From: Flectonema sp. DT1601
Taxonomy: Eukaryota > Euglenozoa > Diplonemea > Diplonemida > Diplonemidae
NCBI GenBank assembly: GCA_964019425.1
Contig: OZ025841.1
Location: forward strand, 124,001-188,000
Length of the DNA: 64,000 nt
Reading direction: 5' to 3'
Shown here: positions 44,701 through 62,175 of the stretch, piece by piece
Position numbering within the stretch: the first letter of the stretch is position 1
How the letters are laid out: each line of letters opens with the position of its first letter
The notes under the pieces: model-generated
What the model saw: only the letters and a program-made list of their open reading frames with translations
Database searches by the model: none
Told to the model about the DNA's origin: nothing
Position numbers and translations under genes: made by a program

Positions 44701-46935
44701 GAATTGCCGTTGCTCAAAACATCTCATAATTCGAAATAGCTGTCTGACATGACGGGGAACCTTCTTAGGTTCGACTGTTTGAGTGACATGATTAACAACA
44801 TTGCGAAGGTATACAACTATTGTTCCGATTAAGTCAATCTCAGTCATTGAATACAATTGTAAGTTTGAGATCCCGAGCATTTCCTGTTGATCTTCAGTCA
44901 GTGATGAGTTAATATAAAATGATGTGTTTGGAGGGAATAACAGTTCTCTCTCTCTTGAAAATCTCGACCACTGTGATATTCGAACACATGATATTCCCTC
45001 TAAAGAAAACACTGCTGCTCTAGCATTGTTATCTTTTGCAAATGAAGAAGCAACAGCACGATCAGACGTTGATGACGAATACGCTGACCATAAAATAACT
45101 TTTCCATCATCGTACATCTCTCTTGATAATGTAACATTCTTAATCCCACGATAAGTTTTTGGTATTTGCCTTGATTGATGAACCTTTTCTAAAGCAACGT
45201 CTAAGTAGTACATCAGAGGAATAAATTGCTGTAGTAAACTATCACCGTATTGAACCCAATAGTTTCCTTTTAGTACTTCAATATCACCATTTGTATACCA
45301 CTTCTTATCAGACGTGTTGTATTTGAGTGAATGCTTTGTTGGGTCATCCTCATGACACCACTCTCCATTGTCGTAGTAGTATTTTCCTTTTAAAATTTGT
45401 TCAGATCCGTTGCAGATATCAACGTGCGTCCTGACTCCGAGTTGTTTGTTTCTCATCGCTGCATTTAGTAACCAAAATATTTGGTTATCAAAGACGCTGT
45501 TTAATCTGTAGATTTCAATTACATTGTAATCAGGTGATGGTGACACAACATATTTACGATCACCAGACAAAGACAACAGATATGATTGACCTTTCCAATA
45601 TACTTCTTGAATTTCAAGTGAATGTGCCAACAGTGAAGGTGGTGGTTCTGCGTTGGTTCCTAACTTTGCTTCAATTAGTTTTCGTATTACCGATGCTGGG
45701 AATTTACTTCGAATCACAATTTGTTGAGAATCAGCGTAAATCTTTACTGCAGTTAAGAAACTATCTCCACCTGAATCTTGTGAAGCTAAGTAAGCGAGTA
45801 GCTGTTTTAAATCAATTTCTTTGACTCTTCGTTCTTCTTGAGAACCGAGGACGCCTTGTACCAGAGTTTGAAATTGTTGATACTTAGAAAGATCGAATGT
45901 CTGTTGATCAGGAATTTTAAAAAGATCAGATACGAACAGAACAGCAGTCATGCCAAGAGCAAAGCTAGATGACCACCGTTGAGCATCATCATCTTGTTCT
46001 GTGGATTGGTTCAGTTCAGGTGCTGGTCTTGAACTCAGATATTCAATAATTCCTGATGATGGAATACTGTTAAGAGAGGAAGTATTACATTGTTGTGGAA
46101 TCCATGCTACTGTTTCGTGATATGGACTTTTTATATTGTCACCCCTATCAATATTTATATATCTCATAACCAATACTTTACTACCAGTTGTTGTTACAGT
46201 GTTGTACAATGACCAATTGTTTGAAAGTGATTCAGGTAGTGTCGTGACCTGTAAATCAGACGATACGATTTGAACAAATCCTGAGAGTAACTCCTTGTCA
46301 ATTGTAAGGACACTTTCATTAGTATTGTCAGCTGATAAATAAGTCTCCTCTAGTTGATCTGCTATTGTTCCAGCGATGACTTTCCAGTCTCCTTGTTCTT
46401 CTGATCGTAGTCCCCAAACGTATCTTCTTCCTGATTGAGAAGCGCTGTATAAATAAAGTGGAATCACAGTGTCTGGTTGGTAACCGTTGTGGTGTTTATC
46501 AGTGATGACATCACCAGTGCCTCGGATATCTTCAATGTTTTTAGATGAAAAAATCACTTCATGAGTTGGAAACGTTAAAGAAGCCATATTACAATACAAC
46601 TGTTTCACTTTGATATCAGGTCTATATTCGTCGTTGTAGAATCGAAGAGTCTTGAACTCATCTGGAGAAGCAATCGCTTTCGCATTCGCAATCCCATCGC
46701 TGAACTTCTCATCAAGTTCTATTGTAAGAGATTCATTCTTTCCTCTAAACCACTCAATTGCTGTATCATGAATCACGTCTGCTCTCTCTAACACTTTCCA
46801 GGTAGCATTTAAACAAGCGGATACTAGTTCTTCAATGCTTTCTTCGTCTTTATACTTTTCGAATAGCTGAACTACCTTGTCAGACGGTAGCTTTGTAGGC
46901 AAGTCTTTTGTTTGTGCAAATTTTGTATCCGTCAT
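41743..46935 (-). CDS. ADP-ribosyltransferase / alpha-tubulin-like fusion, copy A (intronless)
   Basis: A 1730-residue protein in one uninterrupted reading frame. Residues 1-300 are a conserved N-terminal region shared with the two neighbours; 300-590 a second shared region (DNQIFWLLNAAMRNKQ). An arginine-type ADP-ribosyltransferase fold lies at about 565-690: YRG with R596, the serine motif WSAYSSSTS at 616-624, and E662-R-E664 in RERELLFPPNTSF. A helical, loosely ankyrin-like module (715-810) and a Cys/Gly-rich linker follow. Tubulin runs from about 1302 to 1730: HTGQAGIQIGSALWHLY, GGTGSP in place of the GGTGSG loop, FDNHALY, SKRSFCHWM, tail ending CDF. The tubulin part is the most diverged of the three. 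Known R-S-E enzymes move ADP-ribose from NAD to arginine; target and purpose are unknown. Leader acceptor (TTTTTCATCAG) is 10 nt before the ATG at 46935. Confidence 0.88.
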   Translation of the reverse strand: MTDTKFAQTKDLPTKLPSDKVVQLFEKYKDEESIEELVSACLNATWKVLERADVIHDTAIEWFRGKNESLTIELDEKFSDGIANAKAIASPDEFKTLRFYNDEYRPDIKVKQLYCNMASLTFPTHEVIFSSKNIEDIRGTGDVITDKHHNGYQPDTVIPLYLYSASQSGRRYVWGLRSEEQGDWKVIAGTIADQLEETYLSADNTNESVLTIDKELLSGFVQIVSSDLQVTTLPESLSNNWSLYNTVTTTGSKVLVMRYINIDRGDNIKSPYHETVAWIPQQCNTSSLNSIPSSGIIEYLSSRPAPELNQSTEQDDDAQRWSSSFALGMTAVLFVSDLFKIPDQQTFDLSKYQQFQTLVQGVLGSQEERRVKEIDLKQLLAYLASQDSGGDSFLTAVKIYADSQQIVIRSKFPASVIRKLIEAKLGTNAEPPPSLLAHSLEIQEVYWKGQSYLLSLSGDRKYVVSPSPDYNVIEIYRLNSVFDNQIFWLLNAAMRNKQLGVRTHVDICNGSEQILKGKYYYDNGEWCHEDDPTKHSLKYNTSDKKWYTNGDIEVLKGNYWVQYGDSLLQQFIPLMYYLDVALEKVHQSRQIPKTYRGIKNVTLSREMYDDGKVILWSAYSSSTSDRAVASSFAKDNNARAAVFSLEGISCVRISQWSRFSRERELLFPPNTSFYINSSLTEDQQEMLGISNLQLYSMTEIDLIGTIVVYLRNVVNHVTQTVEPKKVPRHVRQLFRIMRCFEQRQFDSALEFTIDPHEPVFRTPEGCALSRMLIEIGASKSVTSKIAMNYNCSDIHVLSRLVYVTGIDWSHAFDWLQQYEHKQRHHFQQLYSIHDETFKTIIQTEIDALVSVELHQRYKRDRLQLNTINKVILRGLSGRGSYLNGDYVKVTNSSGNDYTASPFMLSASRANSWPLLGFDELKQVWFLDDMYMKDQRLPHNASEVHEQELLSPEQTTHFTWSPAFSDRIENFTLLGPWTHNGKVVFTVSEILSSSEENPPTPNWTAEDQKSFTDCKEEGIPVDDYQQNGGHRCRQSDAVPVRGNAGNPWWGKESHAGRSEKIVLYTVTEFQLPAEATKSKLLSSRKGCGRGGYSGGYGCTYNVTRSHTNGKIIKNKKDKKSLSMVLKLKESKQSLIDLEKKISDNVDGFGDTYTDKIKKYQQQRDYNYEAVAKYLSNITTWRSSLRSKITVNFSPQDTDGDYSAATTNEIKSLCGVYHQTSEDCWVRQSSSIPNENDAKISKCDDGTYEITNDKRVILTTQTFMKTLSTVTWIAEDNSTWVCSLAKPTERSFSHSSISPKGGQIITIHTGQAGIQIGSALWHLYATEPKCKSMYSDCLFNDTGLARALFIDSDASVTNRCLRNKLTYKSNDDDEGKERMIFTRDNVITCGSGSDAVTWGVGKTMATEQLMNDIQRQLESCDRISGIQFIHSANGGTGSPMVQSLIEHAGDDYKRICKQCFPVMPSMTRSLSCDSPISYYNCCLYIKSMTEIVDLIVPFDNHALYNNLNYRIGASLKRASFSDANELVANVISSTHDSIRMHSSYAINMWNSSMNLSPFKNFVYAWAGHAPLTEGRDMLVENQNLTALGLEALSIPLLGVPVHDKSLKLFSTGIHMRGEKIAASSAHMANYGVMVSRRPTWFEKSYLSVCRKRPPRGKNFDRTISVSTLSTGAPIGCHMEAMARKQKMLYSKRSFCHWMNIGGVENETLAESCEYVRNLAKKYKNGFNDDCDF

Positions 46936-47354
46936 TTTGAGTGGTCTGATGAAAAAAAATAATATAAACAAGAAGTTGGAATATGAGTTTATTATAAAAA
47001 AAAGTGCACTAAATTAAAATTTGAGAAAAGGAGTTGGTTACAGTAATTCGGGTATTTTGTTGTGATGATTTGGTCCATTTATTACTAATACATGTTGTGA
47101 AAAAGAAAAAAATAATAATAAGTTATAATAATAATAAAACAAAAACCCTTTTCCGCTCTCGACTATAATGATCGCGTAAGTTGTCACCCTCACTCATGTT
47201 AACGTTAAACAGAAGTTTTGTTTCGTGAGATCAGCGACAGCTTGTTTCGGGTATCAACTACCTAAGCAATAGCAGGCAGTAATAGGGAAATAATAATTGA
47301 GAGAGTATTAGAGAAGTGTAAATAAAATAATACCACAGAACACAAAAAGTTATT
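46936..47354. other. 0.42-kb spacer between fusion copies A and B
   Basis: AT-rich, with a mixed-composition stretch at about 47160-47290. Its minus strand contains GATACCCGAAACAAGC, faintly reminiscent of an LSU rRNA segment (ACCCGAAAC), but too short to call. Confidence 0.5.
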
Positions 47355-53769
<6,415 letters not shown>

Positions 53770-53948
53770 ATTTACAGGTTTCTGTTTTTGAATAAAATGA
53801 AAATACTAAAATTGATAAAACGCTGATGACGTATTCTTCTCGGATAGAAATCCTGAAAAAAAAAAAAAGAAAGAAAAAAATTATAATAATACATTTTGGG
53901 TGTAAATAGTTGTAATTTTTCTTTTTTTGTGTAAACAAAAAAAAAACT

Positions 53949-56900
53949 TTAGTAGTAATCACCTTCTTCAGATTCTTCTTCCGGAGGATATGCTACCTCA
54001 GAATAGTCTTTTATTATTGATTCGCAACGTTCCCTCGCAGCAATAAACTCATCATCCTCGCAATCCATCCAATGACAAAAAGCTCTCTTAGCAAACAACA
54101 AATCAAACGCAGAAATAAATGTACGTTCAAAGTACCGACAGATACTGGGAGAGTTCAGCAGGTAACTTATATTTCTCGGAACTGAAGAAGTTCCGCTACC
54201 TGGACAGTGAACTGGTGGTTTTAGACAAAGACTAATTTTTGTTGATAAGCTGAAATCTGCGTCAAGCATTGTCCTACTTTGTCTAACAGCCGCAGCAGCA
54301 GAAATTATTTTAAAGTGAGTCATGTTACCTCGTAGGTACATTGCTGATGAAAGTCGTTTGTTTGATTCGGGAGTGCTACCCATTGGGATCATACAATTGT
54401 TTGGGTTGATACCCTCACCAACAACTTCTAAAACACGAGGTCTTTCCAAATCCTTACTTGGTAATATTGGAAACAAATGCGGACATGTAAACGACAAACT
54501 CGGATAAGGAACTAAGTTTGTACAGCTATCTACTAAATCACATCTCAACGATCCTACATCTCTTGGAAATCTCATACTCGCAGTGACATTCCCAATCACT
54601 TGTGAAATTAAATGATTAATATTGTTAAAGGTAGCCTGCCGAAGACCCATCTTCTTTTCACATATTTCTGTGAATGATTGTTTTTGTTGTTATTTGTTGT
54701 AAGGAAACGATATAATACAACATTAAATAATACATACGATATAAAACCGAATTATCGAACACGGTAGTCAGCGAGGAGTTGGCAATATACGGCAACGAAA
54801 GTACAGAATTGTAAGCACCAACAGAACTAGAGAATTTGCCAGGCATAACCGTAAAGTGATGAGTTGGTGATTTGAAATTATCACGCAACTCATCTGATAT
54901 CAGTGAAGCTAATCCAGATCCGGTACCACCAGCATTTGAATGGATGAGGTGAAATCCAGAAACTGTTTCACAGGCTTCAGCTTGCCTACGGAGGGAAGGA
55001 ATCAGGAATTTCATTGAATCTCGTCCAACTCCGTATCTCCCTCTTGTGAATAGGTCAGCTGCGCAGTTGTTTCCTTTTCGAAAGTTTGAAAGTGAAAACA
55101 CATTCCGACACACTCCCGTCATTGAATTCTCAATAGTCATCGGATCAGTGTCGACTAGAATAGCACGAGGTGCATATCTTCCAGATGAGAGCTCATCAAA
55201 CAGAAGTTGAGATGGTACCTCGTCACTCATTCCATCGATTATGTTGTGATCTCTTGTGTATCTATCCCATAGAGTATCAGCAATTTGTACTCCACATTGA
55301 CCAACGTGAATAGTAACCAATCCACAGCTGGTTGTGTTTCCTGACAAGATCCCCGTAGACTTTGATGTTCGTCTTGTTGGAGTTGACATTGAAACTGTTT
55401 TTTTTATATTTTTTTGTTTTGATAAAGAGAAAGAAATAATTGACACAAAATATCCTTAATAGAATACATACCAGCCTTCTTAACGAATTCATCCCGCTCG
55501 TGCTGAACCCATTTTGCCGTTTCAAGTACCGAAGCTATTCCCCATTCATTCACCCGTTCGACAGTTTTGAAACGTTCCTTCGCAATTTTCTGAATATCAG
55601 AATCCGAATCAGACCGCAACAGGGAAGCGAACTGGTCAGCCGACTGAAGCTGTGTTTTGTGCCAGATTAAGTAACATTTTCTATTCACATCTTTATCAAA
55701 CAGTCGAGATGGTCGTTTTCTCTTAAAGTCCTTAGAGTGATGACTATACGACCAGTCATAAAAGAAAGGATGAATATTTATAAGTTTAACGAAATCCTTT
55801 TCAAGGTCCTCAGTAGTTTCTCCATCATTAGATAAAGAGAAAGAGCGCTTAGCAACAATGCCTTCTTGTGCAGAAATTAGAATCCCAAAATGAATTTCTC
55901 CAGTCTGTGGATCTGTTCCTTGAACTCTTCCACGATCTACCATTGGTGTTGTAATTGACTCTAAAGGTCTCATGATGTTAAAAAGTCGATTCGTTGTTGT
56001 ATTAAATGACCCTCCACTTCGATTTCCCCATCTCCCAGAAGTCCCAAAATTATAAGCAATCGTAGACAGAGAACTAGGTGGCTTAGAGATTATAAACGTT
56101 TTCAATGCTCGTTTTGATGCTGTTTCCAAGGGATCAACAATAGACTCGACTGGGAATGGAACTAAATTTCCAACACACCGACACTGATCAACAGACTCGG
56201 CAGTTATAAAGGGATAAATCCCATCTCGTACTGCTCTGTGTAAATCTAAATGGTCATCTCCAACAACTAAACAAAGTTCATTCTCATCTGGATCTTCTAT
56301 ATTTCTAAAGGATAGTTTTAGTGTACATCCGTCAGGTACTTCTTTCGGTTGTTGTATTGATATGATTTGTTTAATTAGTGATTCTGACACCCCACCAGAG
56401 AGATCGATTATTTCAGCAACTTCGTCTCTTGCGTGAGTTAGGAGTAGTTGTTTCCGTGACATTTCGATGGTTTGCGCGTCTTTGAATTTATTTATTTTCT
56501 CATCTTTAATCATCCAGTAGTGAGAAAGCTCATCACGTTGTCTCCACTGTCCCAATAGCCAAGCACTTGGTACTGGAGCTACGCTTGTTACTTTAGTTCT
56601 GAGTTGGGCTCCCACTGGAAGCCATTCCTCCCAATGTTCACGTTGTTCCTCTTCTTGTTCTTCCATTTCAGTGTCTAGGCAGCGCCATTCGTTTCGTTCG
56701 TCGAGTTTTATATAACAGCAACACTGAAATCTAGTTGGGTCAACTTGAGAGTATCTTGTTCGTACTTCAACATACAATGAAATAGTCTCAGTTGTTTTTA
56801 TTAACTCTCCAACAAGACTTTCCCAACTTAATATTCCAGTTATTTCTTTGTACTCTTCTCCTACAGAAGCTCCGACGATTCTCATTTCTGGACGCAGGCC

Positions 56901-59900
56901 TATCAGGGAGGCGATGCCATTCTAGTTTTTTTTTATTATTCATTTGAAACGTTTAAATATCTACAGTAAAGTTGACTGATAAATTCCAAAGCAGCATACC
57001 TGTTTTACCGTCACAATAAAGCATCCCCAGGGACGGGTTTCATCGACTGTGCACTGAAGACCATCTCCATGTAAACCTTGTTGAAGTATCTGAGATGGAA
57101 TTTTCAATTCTTGAGGTGGGTCTAACTGATAGACCCCGTTGAGGTGAAGTTTTCCAGGTGGCATTCCTGTTACTCTTATTCTTGGTATTCTACTTATTAG
57201 GAGGTCGAATTGATCGTTTATTGTGTGACTAAGTTCTACTCGTAGGGCTACTTCTTCTCTTTCTGACAGCCCTCGAGACTGAATCTCATCTTGAGTGATG
57301 AATGAAAATATTTCATTCAGACGTCGTTCTCGAACTTCGAAATGTTCAAAACAGTTTTGGGCGACGTCGAAACTAGCTCCAGCTCTCACTAGTGACATCA
57401 GTTTCTTGGGATCCACAATTTCTAGTTGCATTGCAATCTCTCCGAAAGCTCCTTCATCAGCTCCCATTCTTAATAACATCGTTGTGATATCTCGGCATTC
57501 CGTCGACTGAATCATCGGCTCTTCAAGTTGACAACAAATTCTTAACGTCTCTGTCAGTTCTTTCCTACCAAGTGCATCCATGGCGCGAAATATTTGTTCA
57601 ACGTACCTATTTGGGATGTTATTTAATAAGCTTTCTAAAGGTATGAGAGATAAGGTAATTTAAATTGAAAACACATACCGAGGCATGACCGATCCCTCTC
57701 CTGTCGCAACAACGATGTTTACGAGCCCTCGTAAGTATATCAGCAACGCTTGTACTTCAGATACCTCTTCGAGAGTAAATAATTGAAGGTTCTCAAGTCC
57801 TAGAATCTTAGCAGAGTCTTCACTAAGTGTAGAAGCAACTTGAAACATTGAATTAGCGCCGTACAACCATTCACGCTCTCTTGCAAAACGAGACCACTTG
57901 CTGACATTAACACACGAGTTGCCTGTGTTTGATTATTTTATTTCCCCTCCGGCTCTCTTCTCAAAAAAAAAAAAAAAAAAAAGTGAAAGTGAAAGTATAA
58001 CAAACCCCTAATTGTAATGACGGCTGCTTTCGGATCACGTCCTTGAGTAAATTGTGCTGCGATCTCTCGATCAACAGAAGAAGAAGCGAATGCAGTCCAA
58101 AGAACTACTTTACTCTGTTCATACAAATGAGGAGGAAGTGAACCCTTAAAACCTCTGTAACTAAGTGCGACTGGAGCAGGACTGTGTCCTGGAATCTTTC
58201 TAACTTGTTCTAATCCTTTTGTAAGATGAAATATTAAAGGAATACTCTGAGGGAGGCACCAGTAGCCGAGACGAAGGCTGATTGCGTGATTTGGAATTTG
58301 ATAAGTGGAAGTACCTGAAAACATCCACGACACACCATCGTAATATAAAGTCTTTGAAGCATCTTCAGAATGCGTAAAAACTGCTATTGAATTACGAGCG
58401 GCACCACAGCTGTCAGCGTCAGTATCCTGACCGTCCCAATCATCTTTCCAGTCAACTGCTTCAACACCAGAGTTGATCGCTTGTGTTGGTGGTTTATAGT
58501 TGCCTTTTACTTCACTTGGAAATCCGTCGCCTGATATTGTTATTTGCGCGTCGGTATTGTCTTGTTTGCATCTCATTGCATAGTTGACGTGCCAATACAA
58601 TTGATCAGAGATAGTATTATTGACTCTCGAGAGCCTGCATATCTTCATAGTCGACGATGAGTCATTTGATGGTAAGATTCCAATTATCGGATTCAAACCT
58701 GAAATTGAAACCACAAACCGACTTTGATTCCACTCAAGTAGCTGAGCTTCCAGACAATGAGCGATACTCCCTGGAGGTGGTGAATCAATTTCTTCACAGA
58801 GTTTTAACTTTATGAACTCCTGCGGTAATTTTAAACAACCATCTAGTTCAGACATCATTGTTTCAACATCCGGTACGTATCTCTTTTGTTCTTTTGCCCA
58901 GTGCTGTAGATCTTCAATTGTCGATTTAATGACTTTCGCACCTTCCCCGCCAACTACCACTCGCAACAATTCTAAGAACTGATTGTGAATTGTTTCATCA
59001 TAGATCTGTTGATCATCTACATTAAAACAACGAGCTATCAATAATGTTGTTGCTTCACCTTTGAACCACGGGTGACAAGTCCATCCGTACTCAGCTGGCC
59101 AGTCTATTATTTCTTCGGCAGGTCTAGCTCCGATATACTCCAATACACCTGTTGTTTTGTTTTGTTTTGTTTAAAGTAAACAAAAACACTATGTAGTCAT
59201 ACCTGAAGGAGGTAGCTCAGCCATCGGTATTTCCAGTTCATTCTTCTGATTGTTAAAAGAAGGAATCCACGCGACCGTATCGTAGAGCGGAGAGTAGCGA
59301 ACATTTCCCTTACAAGAAGCTGTTGATCGATATCTACAAATTGAAAAGGTATTCTGGTTTGGTATTTGACAAGAAGTCTTACAACTAGAGATACGGAAGT
59401 CTATAATCGCATCATCATCATTGAAGAGATTGTTTTGAATGCCGAGATTTATTGATTTCGGGATAGCTGCCGCAGGTACGCCAGTGTGTGAAAACCAAGA
59501 TGGGTCCAGAAGAGCTCTTCCAGAGTCTGGATCGAAATTTGCTTCCAGTTCTTCTGACCGAATAACTTTCCAACAACCTGCTGAATAGTCATCTGGTGAT
59601 GATGACCAAACCGCCCAAAAAGTATGTTTCCCAATCTGAGACAGAGTGTACAGTGATATTGGTACTAGGGCTTCAGGACTCAAACCACCTGAGTTGTGTT
59701 GTTGTAGAATCTTTGTGTCTCCAGCCATGTCATCAACGGATTCTGAACTCCATATTAAACCTGTTGGTGTACACCATGTTTTAATATCTTCAGGTAGTTG
59801 TTGTACAGAAATAGTTGGTTTATAGTTGGAGTCATACATTTTTACTTTTGTCATAGCTTCTGGTTTGTTAGCACCCTTAGCGTCACCAATACCATCGCTG

Positions 59901-60190
59901 ATTCGAATGTTGTCGACGGAGTCTTCTTTTTTCATTCGTTCTAACCATTTTACTGTTGAGGATCGGAGAGTTGGTGGATCTGTGTACCGTGAAGCAATCT
60001 CAAGGACTGTGTTTACTACGGATTCTTCTTGTCCGCTACCACTTCTAATCGTTTCCAGAGCAACAACAACGTCCTCTAAATCTAATTCTGAGATTGCACT
60101 TCCACCAGTTAGCTTTGAGTTGCCAGTCACATTTAAATCTGCTCCTGTGCTTCCTGGGAGTGCTTTCTTCACCGCAAACGTACTCGTCAT
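53949..60190 (-). CDS. ADP-ribosyltransferase / alpha-tubulin-like fusion, copy C (seven exons)
   Basis: Exons 59203-60190, 58006-59148, 57679-57922, 57000-57606, 55472-56921, 54738-55394 and 53949-54667 join in frame into 1935 residues. Order as in A and B. The ART domain at about 630-745 is split by intron 2: YRG (R661) and WTAFASSSVD lie in exon 2, and E726-R-E728 (REREWLYGANSMFQV) in exon 3. The linker is the longest, with acidic stretches. Tubulin begins near 1500: HVGQCGVQIADTLWDRY, NAGGTGSGLASL (intact glycine loop), FDNSVLYQICEK across the last intron, LVPYPSL, KRAFCHWM. Tail acidic, ending GDYY. At the Glu254 position it has Asp. First intron and the intron before NGI match copy B in place and phase. 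The 13-nt leader holds a tiny upstream frame whose stop overlaps the ATG. Confidence 0.87.
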
Positions 60191-60577
60191 TAGTGTGACA
60201 TGCCTAAGGGAAAAAAAAAAACAATAAAACGAAATTGCAAATGTCGTTGTTTAAAAGAAACTAAAACTTCAAAATGCACTCGCTGACGGATTGAATGAGA
60301 GAGGATTCCATACTACATGAAGCTGACTGTTCAAATCCTTGGTCTTAGGATTCTTACCAGCTATTGCTCTGATGTATTTTTTTTTCTGTTTTTTTTTTCT
60401 CTTTATTCTTTTCTTTTTTTTTTTTGTTTTTGCCTTTGTTTTTTTTTTTTTTCTTTCCGCAAATTTCCTTGTTTTTTTTTAAATTATTATTTTTTTTTTT
60501 TCTTGAAAATTTCAATCATGTTAACATCGGAGCGGAAAAAGGCATTCTTAAAAAAAATGAAAGCTAACGAAAGTTTC
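60191..60577. other. 0.39-kb spacer, copy C to MFE-2 dehydrogenase
   Basis: Pyrimidine-rich with long T runs. Holds the strong leader acceptor of copy C (TTTTTTTTCCCTTAG, exon start about 60203). No exon seen. Confidence 0.55.
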
Positions 60578-61516
60578 TTACAGCTTGGACTGAGCCATGT
60601 GCTTAGAGTATTTGATCATGTTTGTGAGTGCAGGGTTCTTCTGAAGTCCGCTCTTCATGTTTACCAGATCAGCTCCCTTCATGTCAGTGATAGTCTTCCA
60701 GTTGGCGGCGATGTCCTCGACGGTTGGCTCAGCACCACTAGTCAAGTCACAGATGTACCCCTTGGCTCTTGAGATCTGAACCTTGTGGTAGCATCCAGCA
60801 CCACATTCAAAGACGGAACCGTTCTCTTTTGAAGACTCATGACACAAGTATAAGGTAAGTGGAACAATAAACTCTGGCTTCAATGCAGCAACTGCTGATG
60901 GAGGCATAACGGATGCGGTCATTCTAGTTCCGGCAATTGGAGCGATGGCGTTTGAGAAGACGTTGTTCTTTCCTCCTTCCTTTGCAAGTGACTGAGAGAA
61001 CCCAACAAGTCCCATTTTGGCGGCGGAGTAGTTTACCTGTCCGTGGTTTCCGAAGAGACCAGCAGCTGATGAGGTGCTGATGATTCTTCCGAACTTCTGT
61101 TCGTTCATAAGCATCCAACAGGCTTTAGTTACGGAGTAGGCACCCTTTAAGTGAACAGTCTGGATAAGGTCCCAGTCGTTCTCAGTCATTCTCTTAAAAC
61201 TAATATCTCTCAGGATACCAGCGTTGTTAATTAGGATGTCTACCTTTCCGAATGCCTTCACAGCGGTCTCAACGATGGAGGCACCGTGTTCGACGGAGTT
61301 GTAGTTCGCGACGGCTTCTCCACCAGCAGCCTTGATTTCAGCGACAACGACGTCAGCTGCCTTTCCGTTAGCTCCAGCTCCCTTCATGGATCCACCAAGG
61401 TCATTAACGACTACTTTAGCACCACGTGCTCCCAATTCCAAGGCGTATGCACGACCAAGACCACCACCAGCTCCGGTTACGATGGCAACCTTTCCGTCGA
61501 ATCTGAGGGATGACAT
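60578..61516 (-). CDS. Stand-alone peroxisomal MFE-2-type (3R)-hydroxyacyl-CoA dehydrogenase
   Basis: A 312-residue short-chain dehydrogenase matching the N-terminal domain of multifunctional enzyme type 2 (HSD17B4) of peroxisomal beta-oxidation, which oxidises (3R)-hydroxyacyl-CoA with NAD. Seen are the TGAGGGLGRAYAL dinucleotide motif near residue 16, VVNDLGG, NNAGILRD, and the catalytic Ser plus YSAAK of the STSSAAG...NYSAAKMG block. A short tail follows the SDR domain and ends AQSKL: a perfect PTS1 peroxisome signal. The hydratase and SCP-2 domains of animal MFE-2 are absent. The start is the ATG of MSSLRFDGKVAIVTG; the in-frame 21 residues upstream cross an acceptor (TACATTCTCCAG, 23 nt before the ATG). 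Confidence 0.93.
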   Translation of the reverse strand: MSSLRFDGKVAIVTGAGGGLGRAYALELGARGAKVVVNDLGGSMKGAGANGKAADVVVAEIKAAGGEAVANYNSVEHGASIVETAVKAFGKVDILINNAGILRDISFKRMTENDWDLIQTVHLKGAYSVTKACWMLMNEQKFGRIISTSSAAGLFGNHGQVNYSAAKMGLVGFSQSLAKEGGKNNVFSNAIAPIAGTRMTASVMPPSAVAALKPEFIVPLTLYLCHESSKENGSVFECGAGCYHKVQISRAKGYICDLTSGAEPTVEDIAANWKTITDMKGADLVNMKSGLQKNPALTNMIKYSKHMAQSKL

Positions 61517-61906
61517 TATTATTTGAGATATAAGATAACCTGGAGAATGTAAAAAGGAAGTAAATTCCAACACCACCAACAGTCAATCAGATCACCTTCC
61601 ATAGTTTTGATAACTCCCTGAAATCCAAACATGTTCGGTACTTAAATATATAACTAGATAATATACTCTACCACTACGTAAGTCCCGCAGCTATTTATTA
61701 AATTTTCTGGTGGGTTTTTACATAAAGAGGTATAGCGTTGTTGTGCAATTCCCTCTTTTTTTTGTTTTGAACTTTTCCTTCTTTTTTTTTTTTTTTCATT
61801 CATTTTCGGGCAGGGGGAAAGTGTGTGCGTGTTTAAAAAGAAATAATTGGACCCCATGGAGGATTATGCACTCCAGAGTAAAGGCAACAACCTGAACTAT
61901 AAATGC

Positions 61907-61937
<31 letters not shown>

Positions 61938-62144
61938 CACTACAACAGAATCACTAACAACGTCCGCAGTCGAAACATGACATCGGCAAGCTTTTCGCCT
62001 GGTGGTCTACTTTTATCAAAATAAAAGTTTTACTTTTTTTTTTTTTTTTTTTTTGCCGCTTAAAAACAGCTAACATTAAATTATCCTTCTGTAGCCTTTT
62101 TGTATATTATTAACTTGAGAAGTGTAACGCGTGTGAGTAGAAGG

Positions 62145-62147
<3 letters not shown>

Positions 62148-62175
<28 letters not shown>
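62148..62175. repeat. (AG)n microsatellite
   Basis: About 14 AG units without interruption. Confidence 0.9.

Noticed and set aside
46936-46971. Earlier in-frame start for fusion copy A
   Set aside because: The segment is the T-rich tract of the splice acceptor; the ATG at 46935 follows it by 10 nt and gives an N terminus like those of copies B and C.
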